64,000 bases of DNA from NCBI RefSeq assembly GCF_050402865.1, contig NZ_BAABMF010000001.1:1-64000 (forward strand). The letters run 5' to 3'. Positions 8,091 to 16,607 of this stretch are shown in pieces. The stretch comes from Clostridium_AF sediminicola. GTDB lineage: Bacteria; Bacillota; Clostridia; Clostridiales; Clostridiaceae. Each line of letters starts with the position of its first letter. The first letter of the stretch is position 1. The notes beneath the pieces were generated by a model. It was given only the letters and a program-made list of their open reading frames with translations. It was not told the DNA's origin and ran no database searches. The position numbers and the translations under genes were made by a program.

Positions 8091-8643
8091 TTATTTCCGT
8101 GTAGCGCGCAATATCATATCATAGTGTTGCTGAACATATTGATCAGATGCTTTTGTTGAATGAGGCTTACTATTTTGAAGATATAAATCTTTTTCTTTCA
8201 GTTTTTGCCCAACGATTATTGAATCTGAAGTTAGATTATTAAATATTTTCGCTTGTCAAAGAATTATATTCTTTTATGTTATCAATACTAACATTATACT
8301 ATTGAGAGATTTTCCATAATGAATCCCCAGATTGTACAGTGTGAATTATAGAGGAGGGACTTGTAGTGCTATTTTCTGCTTTTGCAATTTTAGGGTTTGC
8401 TACACCTGCAAATGAGAGAGAGCATACTAATACTGAACCAAATAATATCTTGCAAGTGTTGATTTTTTTATTTGGAAATTCTTCTTTTACATAATCACTA
8501 ATATTCTGATTTAGTTTTTTATCTTTTTTTCTGAATTTTTCTATAAACTCTAAAGAAAACTCAGTTAAGCTATCATCTAGGTATAAATAAAGAGTGTAGC
8601 CGTCTTGGTTCTCTTCTAGTTTGTGATATTTAAATGCGTTCAT
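8091..8643 (-). pseudogene. Broken LysM membrane-anchored protein (amber stop plus frameshift)
   Basis: The intact part starts at an ATG with AAAGGAGG upstream (8653-8660). It has an N-terminal cytosolic domain (FKYHKLEENQDGYTLYLYL), one membrane or signal segment (FGSVLVCSLSFAG) and the beginning of a LysM domain (HTVQSGDSLWKISQ), then stops at TAG (8299-8301). Reading through the TAG continues the LysM as YNVSIDNIKEYNSLTSEN. A one-base frame change near 8240-8250 then completes it with SDSIIVGQKLK and a tail ending RATRK at a TAA (8091). Two lesions inside an otherwise well-formed domain indicate a recent pseudogene. The truncated protein may still be made. Confidence 0.8.
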
Positions 8644-8700
8644 CAAAGAAACCTCCTTTTCCTTAGTATGTACGGAATTTAAATCATTATGAATTAAAAT

Positions 8701-8738
8701 AAAAACTACAGTCGAGTATATTATCGACTGTAGTTTTT
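8701..8738 (-). terminator. Terminator hairpin beside the chemoreceptor gene
   Basis: AAAACTACAGTCGA pairs with TCGACTGTAGTTTT around an 8-base loop, three bases from the receptor stop codon at 8741. Flanking A and T runs allow use in either direction. Confidence 0.85.
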
Positions 8739-8740
8739 GT

Positions 8741-11419
8741 TTAGTATTTACCAAAATCCAAATCATTCAAGAGGATTTTTTCGGGAATTTCTTTCTTTTT
8801 ATCTTTACTCATACTTTCTAGTATTTTAAGAACTTCTGGGTTTAGAGATTCTGCATCTTTATAAGCAATAACTTCATTCTGTTCTTTTAGTTTGAATTTG
8901 CTAACTTGATTTTTTAGCATTTCTGCTTGACCAGAAAGTTCTTCACTAGCAGAAGCTGTTTCTTCAGAAGTAGCTGAAGTAGTTTGTACAACATTTGCAA
9001 TTTGACTAATACCTTGATTAACTTGGTTTACACCAAGTGCTTGTTCGTTGGAAGCTATTGCAATGTTTCCTACTAATTCTGCAGCATCGGCAGCTCCTTT
9101 TACTATTTTATGAAGAGAATTTGCGGTATTATTAGCAATTTTAGTACCATCTTTGACTTTATTAATGGAACCTTCTATTAACGCTGTTGTTTCTTTTGCG
9201 GCATTTGCTGAACGAGCTGCTAAATTCCTCACTTCTTCAGCGACTACAGCAAATCCTTTGCCGTGTTCGCCAGCTCTTGCAGCTTCTACAGCAGCATTAA
9301 GAGCCAGTATATTAGTCTGGAATGCAATCTCATCAATAACTTTAATAATTTTGGAAATATTATTTGAAGATTCATTAATTTCTCCCATTGCACTTAACAT
9401 TTTTTCCATTTCTAAATTACCTTTTGTAGCATTAGATTTAGCTCCTTCAGTAATTTCTTTTGCTTTGTTAGCGTTTTGTGCATTTTGTTTTGTTTGTGTG
9501 GAAATCTCTTCAATAGTTGCAGTTAATTCTTCTACAGAACTAGCTTGCTCAGTAGCCCCTTGAGATAAAGCCAAACTTGAATCAGAGACTTGTTTTGAAC
9601 CAGAAGCTACTTGATCTGCTGCATTGTTAATATCTGATAAAACTTCATTTAAAGATTGAATTATATCATTTAAAGAAATTTTAATTTGGGAGAAATCACC
9701 TTTATAATCAACAGTTGTTTCAACGTCTAAATTTCCATTAGATATACTAGATAGGATGTTAGATAATTCGTTTATATTTTCTGATATACTTTTTATGGCA
9801 GCTTTGAAATAATTGTTTATCTTTAAAAAGTTTTCTCTATCTTTCGTTGTATATTCGTCTGCTTCCGCAACATCGAAATTAAGGTTTAAATTTCCTTCAG
9901 AAAGTAAATCAAGATTTTTAGCAAGTTTTTCAACTTCTGCATCTTGGTAAAGTTTTTTTCTATATTCCTCAGTGATATCGGTTATTAGTTCTATATGACC
10001 AATTTTTTCACTGTCCTTATTATATAAATAAGATGTAGAGATATTATAATTATTACCATTTTGATTAAACTTAGTTTTATTAATATTATTTTTCAATTTA
10101 GCAATTCCACAATCTTCTGTATTACACACATTTGCATCCCAATTAGAACAATGTTTTCCTAAAACATCTTCTCTTTTTATATCAAGATGTTTTAAAAGTG
10201 CTTTATTCAAGAATGTCCAGTTCATATCTAAATCAGTAACTGATATTGGATTTTCTATAGAATCTAATATACCTTCGTACCAATAAATTTTCTCTACTAC
10301 AGTATCAAGAGTTTCATTTATACCTTTAACAATTTCTTTATGCTCACCATTAAATTTCTGTAAATCTCCACGAACTTCGAATTCTCCATCTACAGCTGCT
10401 TTTGTCAACATATTTGTTTCAGAGATAAGATTTTTAAGGGTTTCTACTACTGAATTCATACTGTTACCTAGTAAATCTTTTTCGGATTGTAAATCTACGC
10501 TCACTGAAAGGTCACCAGAGGCAATTTTTTCAGCTACAGTAGCATGATCTTTTATATTTGTAATCATTTTTTTGAATGAAGAGGTGAGTTGTCCAATTTC
10601 ATCATTTGAATTTGATTCAACATTTACATCTACATCACCTTCAGCAAGTTTTTCTGAAGCTTCTAATAATTTTTTTATTGGTTTACTAATTATGTTTGAT
10701 ATGTAGAGACCAAAAACAATAGCTAATATCACTGCTATAACCACATAAATTCCCATATTTATCATAGTTTTTCCCGCAAGTTTTTTAGTCTCATTAGCTG
10801 TTTCTTTAGCTAATTCTAATTTTTTCTCAGCTAGGTTATTTATTGCAGTTTCCAAGTCGAAAGCTTTTGCACCTAATCTTCCTTTTAGTAAAACTAAAGA
10901 TTCGGTATCTTTATTCTGTTGGCATAATACAAGTAGTTCGTTTAGACCTTCAGCAAATTCGGTTTTAGTAGACAAAAATTCGTTAAATAATTGGTTCATT
11001 TCTTTTGATTCAGGAGTATCACCATGAATTGATTTCTGGAATTCAGCACCAACTGTATCTAATTCTTGTAAAACCTTATTCATGTTTGAAAATTTATTAT
11101 TAACTTGATAGGAATCATCTTCAAGAATCATTTCTTCAGCAGAAACCCATATTCTTTGATAGAGCGTTAGCATTTTTGAAGACTGAGATACAGGAATTGT
11201 CATATTCTCGTAGAGCTCTATATTACTGTTTTGTAATTTGAAAATTTGATTGATTCCTATAGCACCCACTATACCGGCTAGTATTGCAACTAAAATAAAA
11301 CTGGTTGTGAGTTTAGTTGAAATTTTTAAGTTTCTAAATCCTTTCAATATTTTAGTGTTTTTCTTTTTATTACTAATAAGTAATTTCTTTGTTTTCTTTG
11401 TGCCTTTAAGTCTTTTCAC
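8741..11419 (-). CDS. Transmembrane methyl-accepting chemotaxis protein with PAS domain
   Basis: 892 residues. Order: short basic cytosolic start, TM1 (about 30-58), four-helix-bundle periplasmic-type sensor, TM2 (about 218-244), HAMP (about 245-300), a second HAMP-like linker, a PAS domain (about 380-490, with Cys-rich stretch CSNWDANVCNTEDC), then the receptor signalling hairpin with tip motif IAFQTNILALNAAVEAARAG. It signals to CheA through CheW; the adjacent cheW gene fits. The PAS cysteines may bind a cofactor (inference). The start is GTG at 11419, which has AAAGGAGA 8 bases upstream; an ATG farther up overlaps cheW. Confidence 0.9.
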   Translation of the reverse strand: MKRLKGTKKTKKLLISNKKKNTKILKGFRNLKISTKLTTSFILVAILAGIVGAIGINQIFKLQNSNIELYENMTIPVSQSSKMLTLYQRIWVSAEEMILEDDSYQVNNKFSNMNKVLQELDTVGAEFQKSIHGDTPESKEMNQLFNEFLSTKTEFAEGLNELLVLCQQNKDTESLVLLKGRLGAKAFDLETAINNLAEKKLELAKETANETKKLAGKTMINMGIYVVIAVILAIVFGLYISNIISKPIKKLLEASEKLAEGDVDVNVESNSNDEIGQLTSSFKKMITNIKDHATVAEKIASGDLSVSVDLQSEKDLLGNSMNSVVETLKNLISETNMLTKAAVDGEFEVRGDLQKFNGEHKEIVKGINETLDTVVEKIYWYEGILDSIENPISVTDLDMNWTFLNKALLKHLDIKREDVLGKHCSNWDANVCNTEDCGIAKLKNNINKTKFNQNGNNYNISTSYLYNKDSEKIGHIELITDITEEYRKKLYQDAEVEKLAKNLDLLSEGNLNLNFDVAEADEYTTKDRENFLKINNYFKAAIKSISENINELSNILSSISNGNLDVETTVDYKGDFSQIKISLNDIIQSLNEVLSDINNAADQVASGSKQVSDSSLALSQGATEQASSVEELTATIEEISTQTKQNAQNANKAKEITEGAKSNATKGNLEMEKMLSAMGEINESSNNISKIIKVIDEIAFQTNILALNAAVEAARAGEHGKGFAVVAEEVRNLAARSANAAKETTALIEGSINKVKDGTKIANNTANSLHKIVKGAADAAELVGNIAIASNEQALGVNQVNQGISQIANVVQTTSATSEETASASEELSGQAEMLKNQVSKFKLKEQNEVIAYKDAESLNPEVLKILESMSKDKKKEIPEKILLNDLDFGKY

Positions 11420-11450
11420 AATTAATTTCTCCTTTATGGTAAATATTTGA

Positions 11451-11924
11451 TTAATCGGTTTCTTCGTCATCTTGTTCTAAAAGTTCTTCGCAATCAAGGA
11501 TTAATACTACCTTGTTTTCTGTTTTTCCAATATTCTTAATATAATTTTTTGTGTTATTATTAACATTTGGAGGTAGTATAATATTTTCTTCAGATATAGA
11601 AAGTACTTCTGATACACTATCGACTATAAGTCCAATAGAAATATCATTGAAGTCTATGACAACTATGCATGTCCTGTCATCATATTCAACAGCAGGTTTT
11701 TTGAATTTTAGCCTTACATCCATAACAGGAATTATTTTTCCTCTTAAATTTATTATTCCTTTTATGTATTCTGGTAATTCTGGTACTTTTGTAATTGGAT
11801 GAACATTAATAATCTCTGTTACATGGGAGATTTCAACACCATATGCTTCCTTTTCAATTGAAAAAGTCAGGAATTTTCCTTTTTGTGAATCTTGAGTTTG
11901 GTTTTTAACTAAGTTTTCAGCCAT
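11451..11924 (-). CDS. cheW: Chemotaxis coupling protein CheW
   Basis: 157 residues. Shows the CheW core (FSIEKEAYGVEISHVTEII, INLRGKIIPVMDVR, GLIVDSVSEVLSI). CheW links chemoreceptors to the CheA kinase at the membrane array. It lies 31 bases upstream of the receptor gene in the same direction, so the pair is probably co-transcribed and may form a dedicated unit. AAAAGGAGC precedes the ATG. No other che genes are present here. Confidence 0.9.
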   Translation of the reverse strand: MAENLVKNQTQDSQKGKFLTFSIEKEAYGVEISHVTEIINVHPITKVPELPEYIKGIINLRGKIIPVMDVRLKFKKPAVEYDDRTCIVVIDFNDISIGLIVDSVSEVLSISEENIILPPNVNNNTKNYIKNIGKTENKVVLILDCEELLEQDDEETD

Positions 11925-12069
11925 ATTATCGCTCCTTTTATTTTTTTAGAATAGTCTTTATTGAATTTTGTATTGGCAATGTTCTATTATTGGAAATTTT
12001 AACGTTGATTAACTATTTATCTTATTATTAAGCTATGTTTCAAAATAGGGTTGATATCAATTAAAAAGA

Positions 12070-12127
12070 ACACGATTGAAATAAAAGACGAACTATTGCT
12101 CTCAAAATCAACAGCTATTTAAAACAA
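12070..12127. repeat. Ends-only form of the heptad-arm element (copy F)
   Basis: GATTGAAATAAAAGACGAAC matches the left outer end of the copy at 43.6 kb almost exactly. The adjoining CAAAATCAACAGCTA stretch matches the outer end of the copy at 4.46 kb. The 7-mer arms and inner hairpins are absent, so the two outer ends lie directly together. The surrounding 11925-12320 region is otherwise AT-rich with nothing I can name. Confidence 0.6.
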
Positions 12128-12319
12128 ATCCTATTATAAAATTCAATAATACTTTTGTTAACCATATTAAATTATATTATAAAATGTATTGAGTGCCAAG
12201 TCTTTCCTTGAAATTATTTGTAAAATATTATATTAAATTTTATTATATTAAAAATTATATTTAATTATATGATAAAAAGTTTGAATTTTGTTAGTTCAGA
12301 AGTACATCGTCAAATAATG

Positions 12320-12348
12320 TTGACTTATGTAAATTTAGGTGATATCAT
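12320..12348 (+). promoter_or_regulatory. Promoter of the purine riboswitch transcript
   Basis: TTGACT (12320-12325), a 17-base spacer, and TATCAT (12343-12348), placed about 30 bases before the aptamer. Confidence 0.65.
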
Positions 12349-12374
12349 ACCTAAGGAGAAATTAAATAGTATTA

Positions 12375-12452
12375 TATACCTCATATAAATCCGATAATAT
12401 GGTTCGGTTGTTTCTACGAGAAAACCTTAAATTTTTTCGCTATGAGTAAATC
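12375..12452 (+). promoter_or_regulatory. Purine riboswitch, guanine type
   Basis: P1 arms CTCATA (12380-12385) and TATGAG (12441-12446) flank a P2 loop containing ATATGG and a P3 loop with ACCTTAAAT. The base before TATGAG in the J3/1 strand (CGCTATGAG) is C at the specificity position, which selects guanine or hypoxanthine over adenine. L3 normally reads ACCGTAAAT; here one G is T. A purine permease follows, as expected. Confidence 0.9.
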
Positions 12453-12471
12453 TATATATATTTATACTAAA

Positions 12472-12515
12472 TTCTAGTATCGGATTTGCTTTTATCTGAG
12501 TACTAGATTTTTTTT
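12472..12515 (+). terminator. Riboswitch-controlled terminator
   Basis: TCTAGTA and TACTAGA form the stem, followed by a run of T residues. The loop contains TATCGGATTT (12478-12487), a perfect 10-base complement of AAATCCGATA (12387-12396) in the aptamer P1/P2 region. This may provide the alternative pairing that switches the terminator. Confidence 0.8.
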
Positions 12516-12533
12516 ATGGGGAGGAAAAACTAA

Positions 12534-13949
12534 ATGGAAACGACAAACGCAAGACAAAAATCATTATTGGAAACATTATTTAAATTATCAGAGAATGGTA
12601 CAAATGTAAAAACAGAAATTTTGGCAGGATTTACTACTTATATAACAGTAGCCTATGCTTTGCTAGTTATTCCTAATATTTTAAAAATGTCTGGAATGAA
12701 CGCAGCAGGATTAAGAGGGGATGAGGCAGCATTACTTACTATTTTAAATGATCCTATAGTAGGTTCAGCTTTTGCATCTACTTGTTTAGCGGCCGCCATT
12801 GGAACATTAATAATGGCATTTTATGCAAACTTACCTTTTGTACTAGCACCTGGAATTGGCCTTACAGCATTCTTTTCTTATAGTGTTTGCTTAAAGTTAG
12901 GATATACATGGCAGCAGGGATTAACTGCAGTTTGTATTTCGGGATTTATATTTATATTAATAACACTTACTTCCATAAGAGAAAAAATAGTTGATGCTTT
13001 GCCACAGAATTTAAAGCTTGCTATAACAGGTGGTATTGGACTTTTTATAGCTCTTATAGGACTGAAAAGTGGAAGTGTTATAGTGGCAAATCCAGGAACT
13101 TTAGTAAGTTTTGGGAGTTTTACAAACCCACATACTGCATTAACTATAATCGGGATAGTTATAACAGGAATACTTATGGCTCGTAAAGTAAAAGGTTCTA
13201 TGTTAATAGGAATTATATTAACTACTATAGTAGGTATACCTATGGGGATAACACAGACAAGTGGTTTTAAATTATTTTATGTACCTCCAATTGGAAAGAC
13301 TTTTTTTGCTTTTGATTTTCCGGGACTATTAAGTCATGGAGGAAGTGGTGTTATTGGTGCTATTGTTAGTATTGTAATGGTTGTTATTACTTTTAGTTTG
13401 GTGGATTTATTTGATTCTATAGGAACATTAGTAGGAACAGCTCAAAAGTCTGGGATGGTTGATGAAAATGGACGAGTTAAAAATATTAGAAAAGCGTTAT
13501 TCGCTGATGCTTTCGCTACAACTTTAGGAGGAGCATTAGGGACAACTACATTAGCAACTGTAGTAGAATCAGCAGCAGGGATTGCAGAAGGTGGAAGAAC
13601 AGGACTTACTAATGTAGTAGTGGGGATATTGTTTATTATTTCTATTTTCTTTGGTGGGGTTATCGGAATTGTTCCAGCAGAAGCGACATCACCTGCTCTT
13701 GTAATTGTTGGTGTTCTTATGCTAGGAGCCGTTACTGATATAGATTTTAATGATTTCACAGAAGCACTTCCAGCTTTCTTTACAATAGTAATAATGCCTT
13801 TTAGTTATAGTATAGCAAATGGGGTAGCAGCAGGAATTATTTTTTATCCCATAATGAAGGTTGCTACAGGAAGAAAAAAAGAAGTACATTCTATAATGTA
13901 CATAATGGCAGTATTATTTATTTTAAGATTTATATTGCTGCCTGAATAA
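12534..13949 (+). CDS. pbuG: NCS2-type guanine/hypoxanthine permease (AzgA/PbuG group)
   Basis: 471 residues with about 12-14 membrane segments. N-terminal EILAGFTTYITVAYALLVIP, then APGIGLTAFFSYSVCL and later VDLFDSIGTLVGTAQKSG, are hallmarks of the AzgA-like nucleobase transporters, which bring in guanine, hypoxanthine or adenine with protons. GGGGAGG lies 9-10 bases before the ATG. Control by a guanine-type riboswitch supports guanine/hypoxanthine as substrate: the base should shut off its own importer. It is single-gene, with a terminator after it. Confidence 0.9.
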   Translation: METTNARQKSLLETLFKLSENGTNVKTEILAGFTTYITVAYALLVIPNILKMSGMNAAGLRGDEAALLTILNDPIVGSAFASTCLAAAIGTLIMAFYANLPFVLAPGIGLTAFFSYSVCLKLGYTWQQGLTAVCISGFIFILITLTSIREKIVDALPQNLKLAITGGIGLFIALIGLKSGSVIVANPGTLVSFGSFTNPHTALTIIGIVITGILMARKVKGSMLIGIILTTIVGIPMGITQTSGFKLFYVPPIGKTFFAFDFPGLLSHGGSGVIGAIVSIVMVVITFSLVDLFDSIGTLVGTAQKSGMVDENGRVKNIRKALFADAFATTLGGALGTTTLATVVESAAGIAEGGRTGLTNVVVGILFIISIFFGGVIGIVPAEATSPALVIVGVLMLGAVTDIDFNDFTEALPAFFTIVIMPFSYSIANGVAAGIIFYPIMKVATGRKKEVHSIMYIMAVLFILRFILLPE

Positions 13950-13990
13950 TTGTTGAGTTAGAATATCTAAATAAGTATATATAAATACTA

Positions 13991-14050
13991 AAGGTTTCTT
14001 AAAAGTTTTGATCATTGGTGTGATTTCTAAACTTTTAAGAAACCATTTTT
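13991..14050 (+). terminator. Terminator of the purine permease gene
   Basis: AAGGTTTCTTAAAAGTTT pairs with AAACTTTTAAGAAACC over a long stem, followed by ATTTTT. Confidence 0.85.
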
Positions 14051-14095
14051 AATTTTATTTATAAATAAGATGTTATTTATGATATGGTTAAACCA

Positions 14096-14104
14096 TGATA
14101 TAAT
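14096..14104 (+). promoter_or_regulatory. Possible extended -10 promoter before satD
   Basis: TGATATAAT overlaps the right half of a dyad ATGGTTAAACCAT (14084-14096). It is 150 bases before the start codon and has no clear -35. The rest of 14051-14255 is AT-rich without other recognisable signals. Confidence 0.4.
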
Positions 14105-14255
14105 AATTATAGATTATGCCATTATTTAGGAAAATTAAAATTGTGCAAATGTATAAATAAAAATAAGTTTATTTATTTTATAATTGGAGAGTATTATAAA
14201 TATATAAATAAGTTTTTTATGGTATTATAAAAATAAAAATATAATAGGTGATTGT

Positions 14256-15017
14256 ATGAATATTTATTCTGTAATTAATATAGATATAGTTAAGTCTAGA
14301 GAAATTGATAATAGAGATGAGTTTCAAATAAAACTAAGTAAGTATATAGAAAATCTAAATGAAAAATATGCTAATATTTTACTTGCTCCTATAACTATGA
14401 CTTTAGGAGATGAATGGCAAATAATCTTGATGCAGCCTAAAGAAAGTTATCATGTTATCGATAGATTTCAAGAGTTATTTAGGGGAGAAAATCTTAAAAT
14501 ATATGCAGGTATTGGCATTGGAACTATTAGTACTAAAATATATAAAGATACTAGAATGATGGATGGAGAATGCTTTATCAAAGCTAGAGAAGCTTTAGAA
14601 ATTACTAAGAATCGGAATACATTCTATAACAAAAGAATTAACAGCAGAGATAATCGAGTATATTTTAATGCAGATAATGTAGGGTTTAATAATTTAGTCG
14701 ATAATGACTTATTAGATGAAGTTGCTGTTACAAATGATGATGTGAATGAGGATGCGTTAACTTTGAATAAGATGATAAATACATTAATTGAAAATAATGA
14801 AGTATTGAAAAGTAAATTTACAAAAAAACAGATGGATATTATTAATCTTTATAAAAACAATAAATCTTATAGTAATATACTAAAAGTTAATAAGAATCTT
14901 TCAAAATCAGATATCAGTCAAAAACTAAATGCATCGAATTATTTTCTTGTAGATAGTAATAATAGAATGATAGAAAACTTACTAAATGCTTATTGTAATA
15001 TTCGAAAGGAGTATTAA
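14256..15017 (+). CDS. SatD family protein
   Basis: 253 residues. The N-terminal 150 residues match the SatD family named after the streptococcal secretion and acid tolerance operon: INIDIVKSREI, TLGDEWQIIL and YAGIGIGTIST. The fold suggested by GDEW and the Gly-rich YxGxGxG turn resembles nucleotide-cyclase/GGDEF-type domains, but no catalytic set is visible. The C-terminal 80 residues look helical and may bind nucleic acid (ISQKLNASNYFLVDSNNRMI). It is coupled to the DUF3307 membrane gene with one base between stop and start. Biochemical function is unknown. Confidence 0.8.
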   Translation: MNIYSVINIDIVKSREIDNRDEFQIKLSKYIENLNEKYANILLAPITMTLGDEWQIILMQPKESYHVIDRFQELFRGENLKIYAGIGIGTISTKIYKDTRMMDGECFIKAREALEITKNRNTFYNKRINSRDNRVYFNADNVGFNNLVDNDLLDEVAVTNDDVNEDALTLNKMINTLIENNEVLKSKFTKKQMDIINLYKNNKSYSNILKVNKNLSKSDISQKLNASNYFLVDSNNRMIENLLNAYCNIRKEY

Positions 15018-15018
15018 A

Positions 15019-15870
15019 ATGCAATTTACAGTCCTCTTAATGTTTATTATAAGCCATATATTTTTTGATTTCATATTTCAAAATGAGGATGTTATAGAAC
15101 AGAGATTTAGTATTAGAAAATTTGATAGAGTAAAGGGGAATAAAGCTCATGCAAAAGATCATTTTGTAGGAATGTTAGTAGCTTTAATTTTATATATTAT
15201 TTTATTTGGAGGATTATATGCTAATTATATAGGAATACTATGTGCTATAGTTATTATAACAGTCTCACATTATTTTATAGATAGTTTAAAATCAGAGATT
15301 TCATCTAAAATAGTTTCCTATAAAAACAATGTGTGGGTTTTTATAAGTGATCAATTAATACATATTTTTATAATTATTATAACCCTTTTACCATATAGGG
15401 TGATGGGGCTATTAAAACAATTATTTGATGGACAACCCTTAAAAGAAATTTTAAAGATTTGTACTTTGAATTTTGACTTGATAGATAAATGGTTAATTGC
15501 AATTGCCATATTTTTGTCTTGTACTTTTGCTGCAGGAATATTCATAAAGATTTTTTTTGAACATAAAAATTATAAGGATGATAAGAATAGTGAAAATAGA
15601 TTTTTAAATAAAACTGTTAATTTAGGAACAAAGAGTGGTGGAATGATTATTGGGATTCTAGAAAGAAGTATCATAATTATTTCAATTATAAGTGGATATC
15701 ATCAATTTGTAGCTTTTATTTTAACTACAAAATCTATTGCAAGATTTAAAAAATTAGATAATGAAGTTTTTGCTGAATTTTTTATAATTGGTACTCTAAT
15801 TAGTTTTATTATTGCAATAATAGGTGGTATATTAATTAGGTTAATAGATATCTTTCCACCCATTGGCTAA
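15019..15870 (+). CDS. DUF3307 family membrane protein
   Basis: 283 residues with about seven hydrophobic segments. The start FTVLLMFIISHIFFDFIFQNEDV and the HAKDHFVGM and HYFIDSLK motifs (conserved His/Asp in membrane segments) identify the DUF3307 family, often encoded beside SatD. Histidines in membrane helices hint at a metal-dependent membrane enzyme, but this is unproven. The ATG at 15019 follows AAAGGAGT. Its last 30 bases overlap the convergent gene on the other strand, so transcription of one could affect the other. Confidence 0.8.
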   Translation: MQFTVLLMFIISHIFFDFIFQNEDVIEQRFSIRKFDRVKGNKAHAKDHFVGMLVALILYIILFGGLYANYIGILCAIVIITVSHYFIDSLKSEISSKIVSYKNNVWVFISDQLIHIFIIIITLLPYRVMGLLKQLFDGQPLKEILKICTLNFDLIDKWLIAIAIFLSCTFAAGIFIKIFFEHKNYKDDKNSENRFLNKTVNLGTKSGGMIIGILERSIIIISIISGYHQFVAFILTTKSIARFKKLDNEVFAEFFIIGTLISFIIAIIGGILIRLIDIFPPIG

Positions 15871-16242
15871 AACAACTAAAGGTAAGTTGTTTTTTTTTGC
15901 ATAATTAATGGCATCTCTTGCTCTATAAAAAGAGGAACCATATAGCTGATTAGTTGTTAGTTTGGGATCTATTATAGAAAGATTTCCAATACCAATCCCA
16001 CTATAAAATTTTATTTCAGGAATAAAAGAGTTAAAAAATTTTATAATATTCATAAAATCAGATGGATATTTCAATAAACCTTCCCATTCATCTCCAACTG
16101 TAATAACGAAAGGAGAAATAATAATATCGTTGAATTTATCATTAGTGATTTTTAGCATATCGATAAGTTTATATTGAATGTCTTGACGATGATTAAGACA
16201 TTTTGAATTTTTTATATCACAAATTATAGTGCAATACTTCAT
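15841..16242 (-). CDS. Short SatD-like protein (N-terminal domain only)
   Basis: 133 residues corresponding to the first half of the SatD protein at 14256: IICDIKNSKCL, TVGDEWEGLL and YSGIGIGNLSI occur in the same order and spacing. The C-terminal helical part is absent, and the sequence ends cleanly at a stop codon inside the 3' end of the convergent DUF3307 gene. It could be a stand-alone partner or a shortened paralog. GGAGGATAAT precedes the ATG, so it appears expressed. Confidence 0.75.
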   Translation of the reverse strand: MKYCTIICDIKNSKCLNHRQDIQYKLIDMLKITNDKFNDIIISPFVITVGDEWEGLLKYPSDFMNIIKFFNSFIPEIKFYSGIGIGNLSIIDPKLTTNQLYGSSFYRARDAINYAKKNNLPLVVLANGWKDIY

Positions 16243-16320
16243 ATTATCCTCCCTAAGAATCTATAAGCAAAGCTTTTCTCTTGAAAGTATTTAAAGTTAA
16301 TATTTAAAGGTAAACAGTAA

Positions 16321-16377
16321 AACAGTTTAGGTTAAGAATTAAACTGTTCTATAGTTTAGTTTTGAAGCTAAACTATA
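16321..16377. repeat. Twin hairpins in the 16243-16607 spacer
   Basis: AACAGTTTA/TAAACTGTT (16321-16348) and TATAGTTTAG/CTAAACTATA (16350-16377) form two adjacent perfect stems. There is no T run, so they are not typical terminators. The spacer otherwise holds only an extended -10 box near 16523. Confidence 0.6.
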
Positions 16378-16522
16378 AAAACTAATAATTAAAGATTTTC
16401 AGTAAGTAAACACTCCTAATAATATACATTATATGTGTAAAACCTCGTTTTGGTATAAATAATTGCAGGGTTGATATTTTACAATTCTTTAATAAGATTC
16501 TTATAATACAAATTATTATTTA

Positions 16523-16531
16523 TGATATAAT
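16523..16531 (+). promoter_or_regulatory. Extended -10 promoter before the gene at 16608
   Basis: TGATATAAT in the context ATTTATGATATAATAAT. No -35 box is apparent at the usual distance. Confidence 0.5.
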
Positions 16532-16607
16532 AATTTTTACAGTAAGTATAATTTAGAGTTCGTAGCAATTTATGTAAAAATGTTTAATTAGGATTAGGAG
16601 TGATATA

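Noticed and set aside
8299..8301. TAG in the LysM gene considered as pyrrolysine or readthrough
   Set aside because: A separate frameshift follows within 60 bases, so gene decay is the simpler explanation.
9153..9563. Open frame on the plus strand opposite the chemoreceptor
   Set aside because: Low-complexity Ala/Ser shadow of the conserved signalling helix; no ribosome site.
13442..13759. Open frame on the minus strand inside the purine permease gene
   Set aside because: Antisense shadow of a hydrophobic coding region; no start signal.
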